From Trachythela sp. YZ-2020 (lineage: Eukaryota; Cnidaria; Anthozoa; Malacalcyonacea; Clavulariidae): a stretch of 64,000 nt of DNA. Under the pieces are notes generated by a model that was given only the letters and a program-made list of their open reading frames with translations, ran no database searches and was not told the DNA's origin. This document shows, one piece after another, positions 1 through 10,134 of the stretch; positions within the stretch are counted from its first letter, which is position 1; each line of letters starts with the position of its first letter. The translations under genes and the position numbers were made by a program. The stretch is taken from contig JADLSH010000373.1 of NCBI GenBank assembly GCA_016169945.1, forward strand, positions 1,860,001 to 1,924,000. The letters run 5' to 3'.

Positions 1-59
1 GAACCTGAAATTCCCTGGACTTGGAAATTGATCTGTTGAAAATGTGTTACTGCTCGTGG

Positions 60-637
60 TCTAGCCTGCGTAGCGATGCTCTCTTGTTGTTCTTAAAACT
101 TGTATTGTTCTCTTATTTTAATTTAATGTAATTGTCTACATCTACATATAATTAAGTCGGTAAAATCTACAAATGATATCACACCAACTATTTAAAACTA
201 AAATATCTATGATGTACGGTATATAAAATTCTAAAAAAAAGTTCAAATACATAAGATAAAATACATTAGTCCTGATTGTCAACTAGGTATTCTAATAGTT
301 CAGACTTAAAAAGTTCAAAGGAATTTAACTCAGCAATCTCTGCTGGTAGACTATTCCAATGCCTTATAGTTCTAGGGAAAAAAGAATAAAAGTACGTGTT
401 CTTTGTGGCTTTGTCTTGTATATATCTATATTGATGGCTTGCGCGAGTTCTAAGTTCGGTGTTTGGATTCAGATGAGTCTGGGTGTCGACATCGATTTGC
501 CCTCGGCTCATCTTATATAACAAGGCTAGCCGAGTCATTGTTCTTCTTAGCTCCAAGGTGGTCCATCCTAACTCGTGTAGCATGTCTGTGACACTGGCTG
601 TGGGATGATAATTGTTACTGCAAAACCGTGCTAACAA
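60..637 (-). pseudogene. CR1/L2-like LINE 3' fragment (C-terminal end of RT ORF plus 3' UTR)
   Basis: The minus strand from 637 to 266 reads 123 residues ending in the block typical of the extreme C-terminus of CR1/L2-type LINE polyproteins: an aromatic-rich RTIRHWNSLPAEI motif followed by LFKSELLEYL and a stop. In this family the segment lies downstream of the reverse transcriptase thumb. It has no catalytic role I can name. Nothing of the endonuclease or RT core remains, so the copy is 5'-truncated, the usual outcome of target-primed reverse transcription. The AT-rich DNA below 266 is probably its 3' UTR; its end near 60 is a guess. The 5' side of the fragment runs straight into a perfect inverted repeat. 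The family call is from motif recognition only. Confidence 0.75.
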
Positions 638-697
638 TTATCATCCCACAGCCAGTGTCACAGACATGCTACACGAGTTAGGATGGACCACCTTGGA
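552..697. repeat. Perfect 66-bp inverted repeat with 14-bp loop
   Basis: Positions 552-617 reappear as an exact reverse complement at 632-697. The left arm is the 5' edge of the truncated LINE ORF, so the right arm is an inverted copy of LINE coding sequence. Absence of mismatches implies a recent event, such as snap-back synthesis or an inversion during LINE integration. Confidence 0.93.
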
Positions 698-2113
698 TGC
701 ACCTAATTGTATATTTATATAGTATTTGTTATAGGGCCCACATGCAGAGGATGTCTTACACTTGCACCCAAGTAAAGATTGTGGAGCACAGGGGGGACAC
801 ATGCCATCCAGACAATCTCCAGCTCTTGATTGGAGAGTGTCCAGCCAGCACCAACACTGAGACCATGATGCTGTTTGAAAATTTGCTCTGTTGATATGTT
901 GGAAAAGGCTGTCGGAGGTTGGGGTGAGACATCATCTGAACATTTTCTGGATTTAAAAGGAGCATATCCACAGTCTATCTATCATATCCTTGCTTGAGTG
1001 TGTCGAGTGCAAGTGTAAGACAGGGTACATACATGTACATGTTGTGAAAAATGTAAGGTTCCTTTGTGCTTCAATGGGCACAGAAACTGTTACAAAGAAT
1101 ATCTAAAATAATGGCTAATTTTGTGGTGGATACATCAAATTCTCCAAAAATAGCATTTTTGTGTTTACCAGGTCCAATATGCTTGTCTTTAATTAAAAAA
1201 TAATTTATCAACTGAGAAAGGACATGTTGGGTTCTCCAGGGTTAAGCAAAAACCGAAAATTAAATAATTTACATCCTGCCAAAGTTTGGGAAGTCACAGA
1301 TTGCCATTTTGTTTATATCTTGTTGTTTTGTATCAGGGATTCTGGGCACAACACAACCGCATTGTAGAACAGTTTTTTTTAGCTTTAACACAAACAAGGA
1401 GGTCTTTTACATTAAGTATCCAATCTGTTAGCAATGGTATAAAAACTTGTGGTATAAAGTATATAAACAAGTAATGTAATGAATATTTTCATTGAAGATA
1501 AGGTTAAATTAATACATATACGTGGCTTGCCGTATCTTTTTGTTTTCGGACTTTTCATGCCTTATCTGTCTTGAAAACTTGTAAAATTTGAATAAAATAT
1601 GAAAAAACTTTCCACTAACCTTGTAAGTATAAGATTTCCCCGGAAACTTAGTATTTCAAGTAGATATAGGCTTCCAAAGTTGAAGAATTTGCAAAAATCG
1701 AAAAATGCACTCCTTGAGGCATGTTTTTCCCGTACCAAAGCATTTTTATATAATATCCACTTTTTGGTAAAATGCTCTAGCCGATTTGTAAAAATTGTGA
1801 ACGATGTACAAATCATCCAGATACACTCTTTTAAATCGCTGTTTTATTGTCAAAATTTGGGTTTTTCCTATCTATTTACTGATTAAAAATTTTCATGACA
1901 CTTGCCAGAGGCTCGCACATGCGCATTGAAAAACTGGGGACAGGATCCCGAGAGAGTTCCATATCTGTATATCATTAATCTGCGTCTTAACCCCCAACCT
2001 AACCCTAATAATGCCTATTTTGGTTGCTCATATATCAAGAAAGAGCCAAAACACCTCGGCTGACTTATGTAATATAAAAAGTTTTCCAATGAACCTGAAT
2101 CATAATTTTGTGA
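698..2113. other. No gene recognised
   Basis: AT-rich DNA with only short open frames on both strands and no protein motif I can recognise. The frame at 697-894 contains several cysteines but matches no family known to me. Confidence 0.5.
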
Positions 2114-2246
2114 ACAAGTTTCACCATTGTAACCCACAGAAATGATTATAGAGAGATCTTTCAAGATTTAAATGTATCTAAACAAAACATAAATTACTCA
2201 GTCCTGGTAGGTGATGAATTGTGCTTTAGAAAGCAAACAAGAATGG
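2114..2246 (+). pseudogene. 5' piece of an unidentified coding sequence split by a MULE insertion
   Basis: After a stop at 2111-2113 the plus strand stays open through HRNDYREIFQDLN and YSVLVGDELCFRKQTR up to position 2246. That run ends in a 9-base sequence, CAAGAATGG, repeated almost exactly at 7316-7324 on the far side of the MULE. The reading frame on the right flank is the one that continues this frame. I recognise the style (a VGDEL block, and RGFSFA with a basic tail in the other half) from repetitive uncharacterised proteins of invertebrate genomes but cannot assign a function. It is probably itself part of an older mobile element. Confidence 0.55.
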
Positions 2247-2251
2247 GATCA

Positions 2252-2312
2252 TACTAAATACCGACAAAAACCGACAAGAAACAGACAAAACCTACAATAA
2301 ACAGACAAACAC
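2252..2312 (+). repeat. MULE left terminal inverted repeat
   Basis: The sequence from TACTAAATACCGAC onward is rich in CCGACAAAAA and ACAGACAAA motifs and matches the reverse complement of 7262-7311 with few differences. Confidence 0.75.
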
Positions 2313-2492
2313 CGACAAAAAACTTAAAAGGCACGTAATTGTGAGAATTTTGTTTGTAATAATGTTAACAGTTGGAAGATTTTGCTATGAAACTTGGTAA
2401 CTATAAAACTAGCAAATAACTCTCCATCTTTCGACAGTTATCACCTCTCGTTTAGTGGATTTGCTGCTCAGATCTGGGCTATAAGTGAAGTA

Positions 2493-3278
2493 TACAGGGT
2501 GTATAAAAAAAAACTGAACAAAATTGAAATTGCTCTCAATTTCGCGAAGCGGCTCCAGGTACGAAGTTTTTTAGTAATATATATTGTTTGGGTATTTATA
2601 ATGTAGAATAAACTAAAAAATTCTGAAAGTTACATTTTTCAAAACCCAGGGGGGGAGTCTTGTCCAACAGATCAAAAATGGCTTACTTTGAAATTTGAAT
2701 GCTTAAAAGTTATTTTGAGTTAGTGGGTGGAAAATGTGTTGGGTGTTGCATTGCTGTTCAAAATTTCAGAAAATTTGCTTAAGTGTAAGCCCTTCAAAAC
2801 GTCACGCAAACTTTCATTTTTAAGAAAAAATCAGCTTTTGCATGCTTAATTTACCCCTTTACCTAATTTGCATATTGTCTAGACAATTTGCATATGTCTA
2901 GACAATATGCAAATTAGGTAAAGGCGTAAATTAAGCATGCAAAAGCTGATTTTTTCTTAAAAATTAACGTTTGCATGACGTTTTGAAGGGCTTACACTTA
3001 AGCAAATTTCTGAAATTTTGAACAGCAATGCAACACCCAACACATTTTCCACCCACTAATTCAAAATAACTTTTAAGCATTCAAATTTCAAAGCCATTTT
3101 GATCTGTTGAACAGACCTGACTTCTGGTTTTGAAAATGTAACTTTCAGAATTTTTTAGTTTATTCTACATTATAAATACCCAAACAATATATATTAATAA
3201 AAAACTTCGTACCTGGAGCCGCTTCGCGAAGTTAAGAGCAATTTCAATTTTGTTCAGTTTTTTATGATACACCCTGTA
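2493..3278. mobile_element. Foldback MITE, 786 bp, mariner-like ends with TA flanks
   Basis: The left end reads TACAGGGTGTATAAAAAAAA and the right end is its inverse, ATGATACACCCTGTA. The two halves are near-complete inverted copies of about 390 bp meeting at the palindromic centre TTGTCTAGACAATTTGCATA (around 2877-2915). TACAGGGTGT ends and a TA dinucleotide at each edge are what Tc1/mariner-related elements show. There is no coding capacity. It lies inside the MULE, so it inserted later or travelled with it. Confidence 0.85.
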
Positions 3279-3889
3279 TAGTAGACAGTAAACACTGCAA
3301 ATTATTTATAACCAAAGTTGAATGTTCTTATTTCGCCTTAAAAATGGTGGAAAGATAAAATGAAGTTACTGATTTAGTGAGAAGCAAAATATACAGTAAA
3401 ACTAAAAGCATTCTATGGCGTCTTCTCTAAAGCCTGTTTTCCACTAGGCGAATTTGTTCGCACGAACAAAGAAAAACGGGCTTTAACGCAAGAGAGCTTC
3501 AAAAAGCTACAAGAGTTGGCAAAAAGTTTGTTTAGAACTTGAATTGTTTTATTTTTCGAATCATCTGTGTTTATGACTATATAATAAAAAAATACACAGC
3601 TGCACAAGTACATGGTGGCTCAATTAAAGATATTAATTTTATCTTCTTGTGTTGAAAACAATATTTTACTCATGCATATCTTCACGCCGCCGCGTAATAT
3701 TCTGTATTTATATACAAACATCATCCAACACTTTCAAGAAATATAAATCAAAGTATAATCCGGAGATTAATTCCATAAACAAACTCGATTTTATGTAAAA
3801 ATTATCACCAGAAGAGAATGACGTCAACGTAAAGGAATTTACACGCAATAGTAAGATTCGCCATAGTAAGATTCACCAGTACTCTCAGT

Positions 3890-4630
3890 CGGTGATCAAC
3901 ATGTGTGGAAGGTGATGGCAACTGCCTATTTAATGCTGTTTCAGTAGCTATCCAAGGAGATGAAGCAAGGTCTTGCGAGCTGAGAGTCCGAACCTAGTTC
4001 TGAACTTCGAACACTATAAGAACCACCCTCGCTATAAAATTTTTCGTTTTGTGTCACCCAATTTGGTGAAAGTGTGCACAAATTGTGCTCGTGATGGAAC
4101 ATTCTCGTCGATCTTTACTGCACAAGCACTTTCATCCGTGATTGATTGAGAAATAGTGTCTGTATACCCAGCCATGAACGGTATGCTTGATAACTGTTTG
4201 CCTATTTTGAACACGGTTGTCTCTCCACGACTATCACTGTCCAAGAAAAGACGTGTCGGGATAAGTGTGCAGTGTTTTGGACTCAAAATGTGGACCTGTC
4301 CAGCCATGATAGCATCAGCTTCCAAACGATATAGGTGTGCGTTTTTTGGACTCAAATATGTGGACCCTGTCCTCCAGCCACGTGATAGCATCTGGCTTCC
4401 AAACCACTTTGTTCCTTTGATCGAGTCCAAAACGAAGACATCTTCCCCTGTTCGTGTAGACACCACTCCATCACCGCCAGCCAAATCCAAACCGAAGACA
4501 TCTTCCCCTGTTCGTGTAGACACCACTCCATCACCGCATTTTGTTGTGTCACCCATGGAGGCGTCATCTATGAATGAATACTCACTAACTGTAACAGGTT
4601 CACCTTCGTCTGTTTTCTTCCAACCTTGAC
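3890..4630 (+). pseudogene. OTU-like domain region of the MULE protein, frameshifted
   Basis: A conserved OTU cysteine-protease motif, GDGNCLFNAVSVAIQGDE, is encoded from 3911 and followed by ELRVRT. The nucleophile cysteine of the DGNC box is present. After a stop the similarity resumes in other frames with a YKNHPRYK block, then SVYPAMNGMLDNCLPILNT from 4156 and WLPNHFVPL near 4395. These are the C-terminal blocks seen in OTU-like proteins of invertebrate repeat families. OTU domains are usually deubiquitinases; in transposon proteins their role is not settled. Two internal direct duplications, about 72 bp and 60 bp, have expanded the C-terminal part. The region ends shortly before the transposase N-terminal part and in an intact copy was probably the same polypeptide. 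It is not functional here. Confidence 0.7.
4421..4540. repeat. 60-bp direct duplication in the OTU region
   Basis: The block encoding KTSSPVRVDTTPSP occurs twice in succession with a 60-bp period and stays in frame. A similar, less exact duplication (GGACTCAAA...TGTGGACC) lies just upstream at about 4274-4395. Confidence 0.85.
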
Positions 4631-4690
4631 ACTTCGAAGCAGCCTAACTCCATAGAAATTGACCAGGAACTAGACTACCTATCAGAAGAA

Positions 4691-5185
4691 ATGAATCTTA
4701 GCAATCCCAAAAATGAACAATCTTACTCCGACCAAAGCCACTCCGCACACCTAAGAGCAGCACAGGACTATTCAACAGCAAAAAGTAATAAATTACCAGG
4801 ACGTTTCCTTGACATTGACTCACTGTGCGAATTGTTGAAAGATGATCAATCCGATACAAACGCCAAAATTCCATCTGGCGTCAAAGAAAACATGTACTTC
4901 ATGGTAAACAATGAGAAGAATGTTGAAAAAAGAAAGCGTGGACAGAAGAGCAATTATGAAGATGATTGTGGATCGTGGGATTCTAAATCATCATCAACAA
5001 AAAATACTGTGTTTTATTGCGTCAACGGAGCTTTAAGAGTCGTTGAAATAAAGAATGGGCAGTATTCCACCAAGCAACAATGTGATGCGTCGTTTCTATG
5101 CATCTCTAACACGTCAGCCAGATTACAAAAAATGAGTTACATGGATCGAAAAAGCTTCTTCAGGAATGCTTTCCTACATGGGTAA
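4691..5185 (+). pseudogene. N-terminal part of the MULE transposase protein
   Basis: An open frame of 164 codons sits between the OTU region and the transposase core, on the same strand. It contains KENMYFMVNNEKNVEKRKRG and a basic, serine-rich stretch, then a segment with paired cysteines (YCVNG, CDASFLC) resembling the WRKY/FLYWCH-like zinc modules that often precede MULE catalytic domains. That comparison is tentative. The last residues (MSYMDRKSFFRNAFLHG) end in a stop about 250 bp before the catalytic ORF, so a frameshift or lost intron separates them. I assign it to the same transposase because of strand, spacing and position inside the TIRs. Confidence 0.5.
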
Positions 5186-5431
5186 AGCTGTTGTTGAATA
5201 TATAGGTACATTTCCCTCAACCACAAGTGTACATGGAAACAGTAGTGTTATGTCAGGACTTAGGAGGGCATGAAAAATGAAAAACTAAGAAAAAATTAAA
5301 ATGAACTCATGAAATATATACCATGGTTTTATGTTTAGATAATTATATAAAAGGTATGTCAGGAGGACTTGGGCTACTAAAAAAAAAATCCATGACAGAA
5401 AAAAAATGAACCTGCAAATAATATATGCAGC

Positions 5432-6688
5432 ATGGTTTTAATTAATTATATGATGCTCTCAAATCTTAAACAACAAATACAGAACTTTAAACAAGCAAAG
5501 GCAAGGGCAGACAAGTTACCTGGTACGAACAGAAAAAACACTGCAGATGATGTACAAACAATCATTAACATGATGAACGATCATCCATTCATCCAGGAGA
5601 TTGTCCAAATGAAGGGGAAGCCACCGATGGTCATTTTATATACTGAGGACCAGTTGAAAGACGTTAAAAAGTTTTGTTTAACTCCTGGGAACACTTCAAT
5701 TCTTGGAGTTGATCGTACTTTTAACCTTGGAGCATGTTTTGTAACTTTGACAGTTTTCAAGCATAGTTATCTTTTGCGACGTTCGGCTCAAGCATCTCCA
5801 ATTATGCTGGGCCCTTTGTTCCTACACTGGGATGGCACTTGCACAACCTACCAACGTTTCTTCTCACATCTTCGAACTAAACTTGATGCTGATCTTAACA
5901 CTGAGGTTGGCTTTTGTGACTTGGTCATTGGTTCAGACGAAGAACAGGCCATTTTGAAAGCAGTAAAGCAGAGTTTCCCAAATGCCACGCAGCTGTTGTG
6001 TCAACGTCACCTGGAACAAAACGTGCGAAGGAATTTACAACATAAAGTAGGAGTACCGGACAAATTAAAAAATGAAATTGTTTCATTAATATTTGGCGAG
6101 GACGGCTTAATCAATTCAAAGGACCTTGTTGATTTTGAACTCACCTCCTTGGAACTATCGAACAAATTTCTAGCCATTGCTCCTAATTTTGTAGCCTATT
6201 TTGATAACTCCTTGGTGCCAAGAATTAGAGATTACATGTTCAAGCCCAAAGTATCATGCAGCTGTGTCCCACTCAATTGGACAAACAATAACTGCGAGTC
6301 GTTGAACAATATTTTGAAACTATCAACAAACTGGAAAGCACTTAAATTGCCAGATCTAATTGAAAAGATGTATGCAATAGTCAAACTCCAGTATGCAGAC
6401 ATGAGACGTGCCCTCCATGGACATGGAAACTATGAACTTATTCCGAAGTTAAAGCATTTGGTGTTGCCCAACACAGTATGGAACCAAAAAAATGAAAGCG
6501 AGAAAATTCGTCATTTTCAGAAGTTTATGTCTGCAACAACAAGAAAAAATCAACCAAAAACCGTTGCATCAACTGATGGGAACTTAGCGATACCAGTAAC
6601 ACCAGCCATTCCCAGAAAACCAGGACAAAGAAAATGCATTCGTGCTGAGAGAACCAGAACTGTAAATAAGAAGCAAAAAAGACACTGA
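5432..6688 (+). CDS. MULE-type transposase catalytic domain, 418 aa
   Basis: A long intact frame with the hallmarks of the MULE transposase DDE fold: ILGVDRTFNLG (first Asp, about residue 91), a hydrophobic block with PLFLHWDGTCTTYQRFFSHL, VIGSDEEQAILKAV (second Asp, about residue 167), the CQRHLEQNVRR C/H motif, and NNCESLNNIL with the candidate third acidic residue (about residue 287). The protein would cut and join the element's terminal inverted repeats. The C-terminus is basic (RAERTRTVNKKQKRH) and could be a nuclear localisation or DNA-contact tail. Intactness over 400 codons contrasts with the broken upstream domains. The true N-terminus lies upstream, so the ATG at 5432 is probably not the original start. 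Confidence 0.85.
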   Translation: MVLINYMMLSNLKQQIQNFKQAKARADKLPGTNRKNTADDVQTIINMMNDHPFIQEIVQMKGKPPMVILYTEDQLKDVKKFCLTPGNTSILGVDRTFNLGACFVTLTVFKHSYLLRRSAQASPIMLGPLFLHWDGTCTTYQRFFSHLRTKLDADLNTEVGFCDLVIGSDEEQAILKAVKQSFPNATQLLCQRHLEQNVRRNLQHKVGVPDKLKNEIVSLIFGEDGLINSKDLVDFELTSLELSNKFLAIAPNFVAYFDNSLVPRIRDYMFKPKVSCSCVPLNWTNNNCESLNNILKLSTNWKALKLPDLIEKMYAIVKLQYADMRRALHGHGNYELIPKLKHLVLPNTVWNQKNESEKIRHFQKFMSATTRKNQPKTVASTDGNLAIPVTPAIPRKPGQRKCIRAERTRTVNKKQKRH

Positions 6689-6699
6689 TTTAAGTAGAG

Positions 6700-7255
6700 T
6701 AGAAAAAAAACAAGCCTATATTTTTTGCATTATTAGCAAACATTTGCCTATTTGATGTTGTTCAGTTGAAAAGCAGAGTTACAGAGTAATTGGTATAAAA
6801 ATGTACATAAATAATATTATTCACTTATATATAAAATTATACTGTGACATATAAAGTAGTAATGAAGTGTAGGGCTTGTAGTGTATTCAAAGTTTACATA
6901 TTTAAATAAAAAATATTGTAAAACAACATTGACCAAAACTTGTTTATTAATTAAAATACTAAAATAAATTCTTATGTTCTTACCTTACATTCTGACGAAT
7001 AAGGGACTGGAACTGACATGCAAACCGCGTAAGGGGACTGAAACTGACGTGCAAACTGCGTAGAGGACTGAGGCTTAGGCTTCACTTTTTCGCTGCTGTT
7101 ATCATTCCAGTGTATCATATTGAGTTCACTGGCTTTTTGTCGGTTATAACCATAGAGGTTATAACGCCATGTTACGAGTCACGAATATTTCTCTTTGATC
7201 TTGACTCTAATCCCGACCCAATCCCTAACCCTATTGTGTGCGTAACATGGACTTA
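6700..7255. other. MULE 3' non-coding region
   Basis: AT-rich sequence between the transposase stop and the right TIR. A short imperfect direct repeat (GGGACTGAAACTGACGTGCAAAC and a similar block) occurs at about 7003-7068. No gene seen. Confidence 0.5.
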
Positions 7256-7261
7256 GAACCT

Positions 7262-7311
7262 TTTTGTTGGTCTTTGTCTGTTTGTTGTCGTTTTTGTCGG
7301 TATTTAGTAGG
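7262..7311 (-). repeat. MULE right terminal inverted repeat
   Basis: Reads TTGTCGGTATTTAGTA at its outer edge, the reverse complement of the left terminus near 2252. Confidence 0.75.
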
Positions 7312-7315
7312 ACCG

Positions 7316-7594
7316 CAAGAATTGGCAAACCTACCTCACTACCTGTGGATAAAGTTGTTGAGGAGGTCCAAGCTTCTCCATTAGCAAAACCTTTGTGGAA
7401 CAATATTGTTGAACAATGCGATGTTGCAGTGTCAAAGGAGTGTCAAAACTTATGTTTTGAAAACATCAAACTATATGCAACTGTCAGAGGATTCTCCTTT
7501 GCAAGAGATATCGTTAACAAGTATAAATTACTTGAAAAGGAAAAAGAAGGCTTTAAGGAAACAGTTAAAGGTTGACAGTGAACTTCAGCTGTAA
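7316..7594 (+). pseudogene. 3' piece of the coding sequence split by the MULE
   Basis: Immediately right of the MULE the frame reads ARIGKPTSLPVDKVVEE, then LAKPLWNNIVEQCDVAV, ATVRGFSFARDIVNKYK and, after a frameshift, YLKRKKKALRKQLK before the stop. The frame is in phase with the left-hand piece at 2114-2246 if the element and one target copy are removed. The final block (RGFSFA, then a Lys-rich tail) is the C-terminus of a repetitive uncharacterised protein family I have seen in invertebrate genomes but cannot name. The frameshift shows the copy was decaying independently of the insertion. Confidence 0.5.
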
Positions 7595-7599
7595 ATAAT

Positions 7600-7984
7600 A
7601 TGTACACTATTCTTCAATGTAAGCTTGGATTCCATATGTTGGGGCTCTCGCATGACGCATGCACCTTAGCATGCACGGAGAACCCCAACAATACAATCCC
7701 AAACAAATATAAATACTGTGTTTCTTGATATAATATTCTTGTCTTATAGTTTATCCAATGCTTGCTTGTTCTGTCCATCTTTACAGATATTCTGTCTTAT
7801 TATATTTATATTTATCCAGGATACTCGCATCACTGACGTGTTTTTCAGTGAGGTCCTGCATCTTACAGAAACAGTATATGAATTATGATATTTATATACA
7901 ACAATAATAGACAACATTTTATGACAACAAAAATGAGATTATACTAGGCATATTACTAAGTATGGGACTAAAAATAGTTAATAG
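7600..7984. other. No gene recognised
   Basis: Contains a short hairpin around 7650-7690 (CATGACGCATGCACC...TAGCATGCACGG) flanked by GTTGGGGCTCTC and GAGAACCCCAAC. No coding signal. Confidence 0.5.
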
Positions 7985-8479
7985 ACGATAAACTTAGTGA
8001 AGACTTAAATTTAATTAGCGAATCGATGTTTTTAACTGAGCTGTCCAAATTGTTGAAGTCTTTAGAAGCGTAATACAAGGGTTTACATTTACCCCAGTTC
8101 GTGTTAGCTTTCGGTAGGTGGAGGTTGTTGCAGGATCTTGTGTTGTAGGAATGAATACTGTTGTTAGTTGTTAGTTTGAAGTCGATTAGTTCATGAGTTC
8201 ATTAGTTCTATATATGAAGATACACCAGTGTTTATATCTGTCGGATGCGAGAGGTAACCAGTGAAGGGTTGCGAGAGCTTCGGTTGCTGAGGAAAGAGGA
8301 GGAAGATTTAGAATCAATTTAGCTGCTTTATTTTCCAAGGTTTGCAGAGAGTTCATGAGTCCAGAGTTGTTTTTGTCTCCCCAAATAATATCTGCGTAAT
8401 TGAATAACGGTAGTATCGTAGAAGTATAAAAGGTTAGTCTTGCATGCAGTGGTAAAAATGATTTGACACAACCAAGCAA
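7985..8479 (-). pseudogene. LINE RT C-terminal fragment (CR1-like)
   Basis: Reading the minus strand from 8479 gives LLGCVKSFLPLHARLTFYTST-type sequence with PLFNYADIIWGDKN, NKAAKLILNLPP and TEALATLHWLPLASDRYKH, the post-RT thumb region of CR1-like LINEs. After an in-frame stop near 8186 the same family continues with FKLTTNNSIHSYNTRSCNN and YYASKDFNNLDSSVKNI, the end of the ORF, to about 7990. The endonuclease and RT core are missing, so this is a 5'-truncated, mutated copy. It differs in sequence from the fragment at 266-637 and represents another family. Confidence 0.75.
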
Positions 8480-8600
8480 TCCTAATCTTTGATTGATTTT
8501 TCGTATCTATGAAGCGTTATTCATGTCAATATTCGCTTTTAAATTATATTATTACAAAATTCAATTTTAATTACACATTTCTGAATCAAAATTGAGTTCT

Positions 8601-8880
8601 TCCATAACATAATTTAGAAGTGCATAACATAATTTAGAAGTGCATAACATAATTTAGAAGTGCATAACATAATTTAGAAGTGCATAACATAACTTAGAAC
8701 CGCATAACATAACTTAGAACCGCATAACATAATTTAGAAGTGCATAACATAATTTAGAAGTGCGTAACATAATTTAGAAGTGCGTAACATAACTTAGAAG
8801 TGCTTAACATAATTTAGAAGTGCGTAACATAATTTAGAAGTGCATAACATAATTTAGAAGTGCATAACATAATTTAGAAC
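8601..8880. repeat. Tandem array, 14 copies of a 20-bp unit
   Basis: The unit TGCATAACATAATTTAGAAG repeats head to tail with exact 20-bp spacing and no spacers. Variants include two adjacent units with AACTTAGAACCG and several with GTAACAT. It is a minisatellite. Confidence 0.97.
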
Positions 8881-9470
8881 TTACAAGTCAACAGGGGCAT
8901 CATGGGTCCCATGTTTTAGGGGGGGGGGCAAGGGAAACATTTTCCCGACAAACACAAGTTTTTCCGACATAAATAATGGGGGGGGGGTGAATAGGGATAT
9001 ACAAATTGGCCGATCAAATTGGCCCAAATTTGAAGCAAAATCCGCCGATCCAACAATGGTCTTGTCTCAATTTGGATACATTAAATTAAAAGCTCTACTA
9101 TATGAAGTCACAATCCAGGATCCGAATTAAACTGCAAGCTAAATTCACAATTTGAGCAAAAATATTAGATAAATCCGTAATCTGCTGTACTATAAGATCC
9201 GCATATCCGTGTAAAATATTCGCCAGATCTAAGATCCGAACAATTTTTTGGTGAAATCTGACAATCCAAAAACCTATTCGCCCGCTCCAATAATATATGA
9301 AATCATGTTGAATTAAATATTGACTTTTCGATAAACTTGTATTGGGAAAACATAAACTGAGTCCGATTTCCGATATACTGCTCGTATATGCAGGTATGCT
9401 TGAGCACGCGAAAATTCCGACAACATAACCAATTTGCAATTTTCCGACGGTTCTCAACAATAGGGGGGCC
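8881..9470. other. Low-complexity flank with G runs, no gene
   Basis: Holds G10 at about 8921-8930 and G8 near 8980, then AT-rich DNA with recurring CCGATCCAA and AGATCCGAA-like words on either strand. The open frame on the minus strand at 9098-9478 is not recognisable as a protein. Confidence 0.5.
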
Positions 9471-9679
9471 ATGGCCATGGTTTTACAACAAAGCGGTTCT
9501 CACAGCAACAATTTTATACAGTTTAGGCTTGACTGGTTGTTCAGTGTTGTCGTTCGATACGTAGATCAATTACCTTTTGGTGAATCTGTGTTACAGCTTA
9601 TTCAATCTGCCAAAGACATCATCCATCGCCAAGACATCGTCCATCGCCAAGACATCGAACGTCCTATATTTTATGAGTC

Positions 9680-10134
9680 TCGTTTGTCAATTACTGGACG
9701 GTGTGGTTAGGCCTCACGTTCATATTTTGCGTGAAGAATTAGAATTTTTTATGGATTTGCATTTTACAGGAGGTGAAATTGACTCTTTAATGGGCGTTAG
9801 TGAAAGCACAGTGAGAAGAAGGGTTAGAGAGTACGATTTGCAATTCAACCGATCTTATTCTGAATTGAGCGATAATAACTTAGATCAAATGGTGAGCCAA
9901 TTTATTAATGAATTTCCCAACTGTGGTTATAGGAGAATGACTGGAATACTATTAAGTTATGGATATCGCCTGCAACAGAACTGCATAAGGAGAGCATGCG
10001 CAGAGTTGATCCAAGTGGGGTATGTTTAAGGGCTCTTGAATTTGGAACAATACATCGTAGGAGATACCAGGTTCCTGGGCCACTTGCTTTATGGCACATC
10101 GACGGGAATCACAAGTTAATAAGGTTTGGACTTT
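9680..10134 (+). pseudogene. N-terminal HTH and first catalytic Asp of the integrase-type gene
   Basis: The frame reads LLDGVVRPHVHILREELEF, then the HTH block DSLMGVSESTVRRRV and NEFPNCGYRRMTGILLSYGY, the standard N-terminal layout of this family. A frameshift near 10020 moves the reading frame; VPGPLALWHIDGNHKLIRFG follows, with the first catalytic Asp. Just upstream (9613-9660) the word CATCGCCAAGACATC is repeated two to three times. Confidence 0.75.

Larger units (their letters stand above)
2247..7315 (+). mobile_element. MULE-type DNA transposon with OTU domain, about 5.07 kb
   Basis: Terminal inverted repeats of roughly 50-65 bp (near 2247-2312 and 7255-7315) share the core TACTAAATACCGACAAAAAC and bracket a MULE-type transposase. 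The flanks carry a 9-bp near-duplication, CAAGAATGG at 2238-2246 and CAAGAATTG at 7316-7324, of a size typical of MULE target sites. The element splits an older reading frame whose two sides stay in phase. It contains a 786-bp foldback MITE near its left end, an OTU-like region and the transposase. The transposase frame is long and open, but the upstream region is frameshifted and duplicated, so the copy is probably inactive. Exact ends are uncertain by a few bases. Confidence 0.75.

Noticed and set aside
697..971. Cysteine-containing ORFs as secreted proteins
   Set aside because: Overlapping frames on opposite strands, no signal peptide or known spacing of cysteines.
4032..4567. Minus-strand ORFs opposite the OTU region
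   Set aside because: They are shadows of the duplicated plus-strand coding blocks with no motif of their own.
7195..7240. CCCTAACCCTA-like telomeric repeat
   Set aside because: Only one or two degenerate units (also near 1995); not an array.
8601..8880. CRISPR-like regular repeats
   Set aside because: The units are contiguous with no spacers and the context is eukaryotic; this is a minisatellite.
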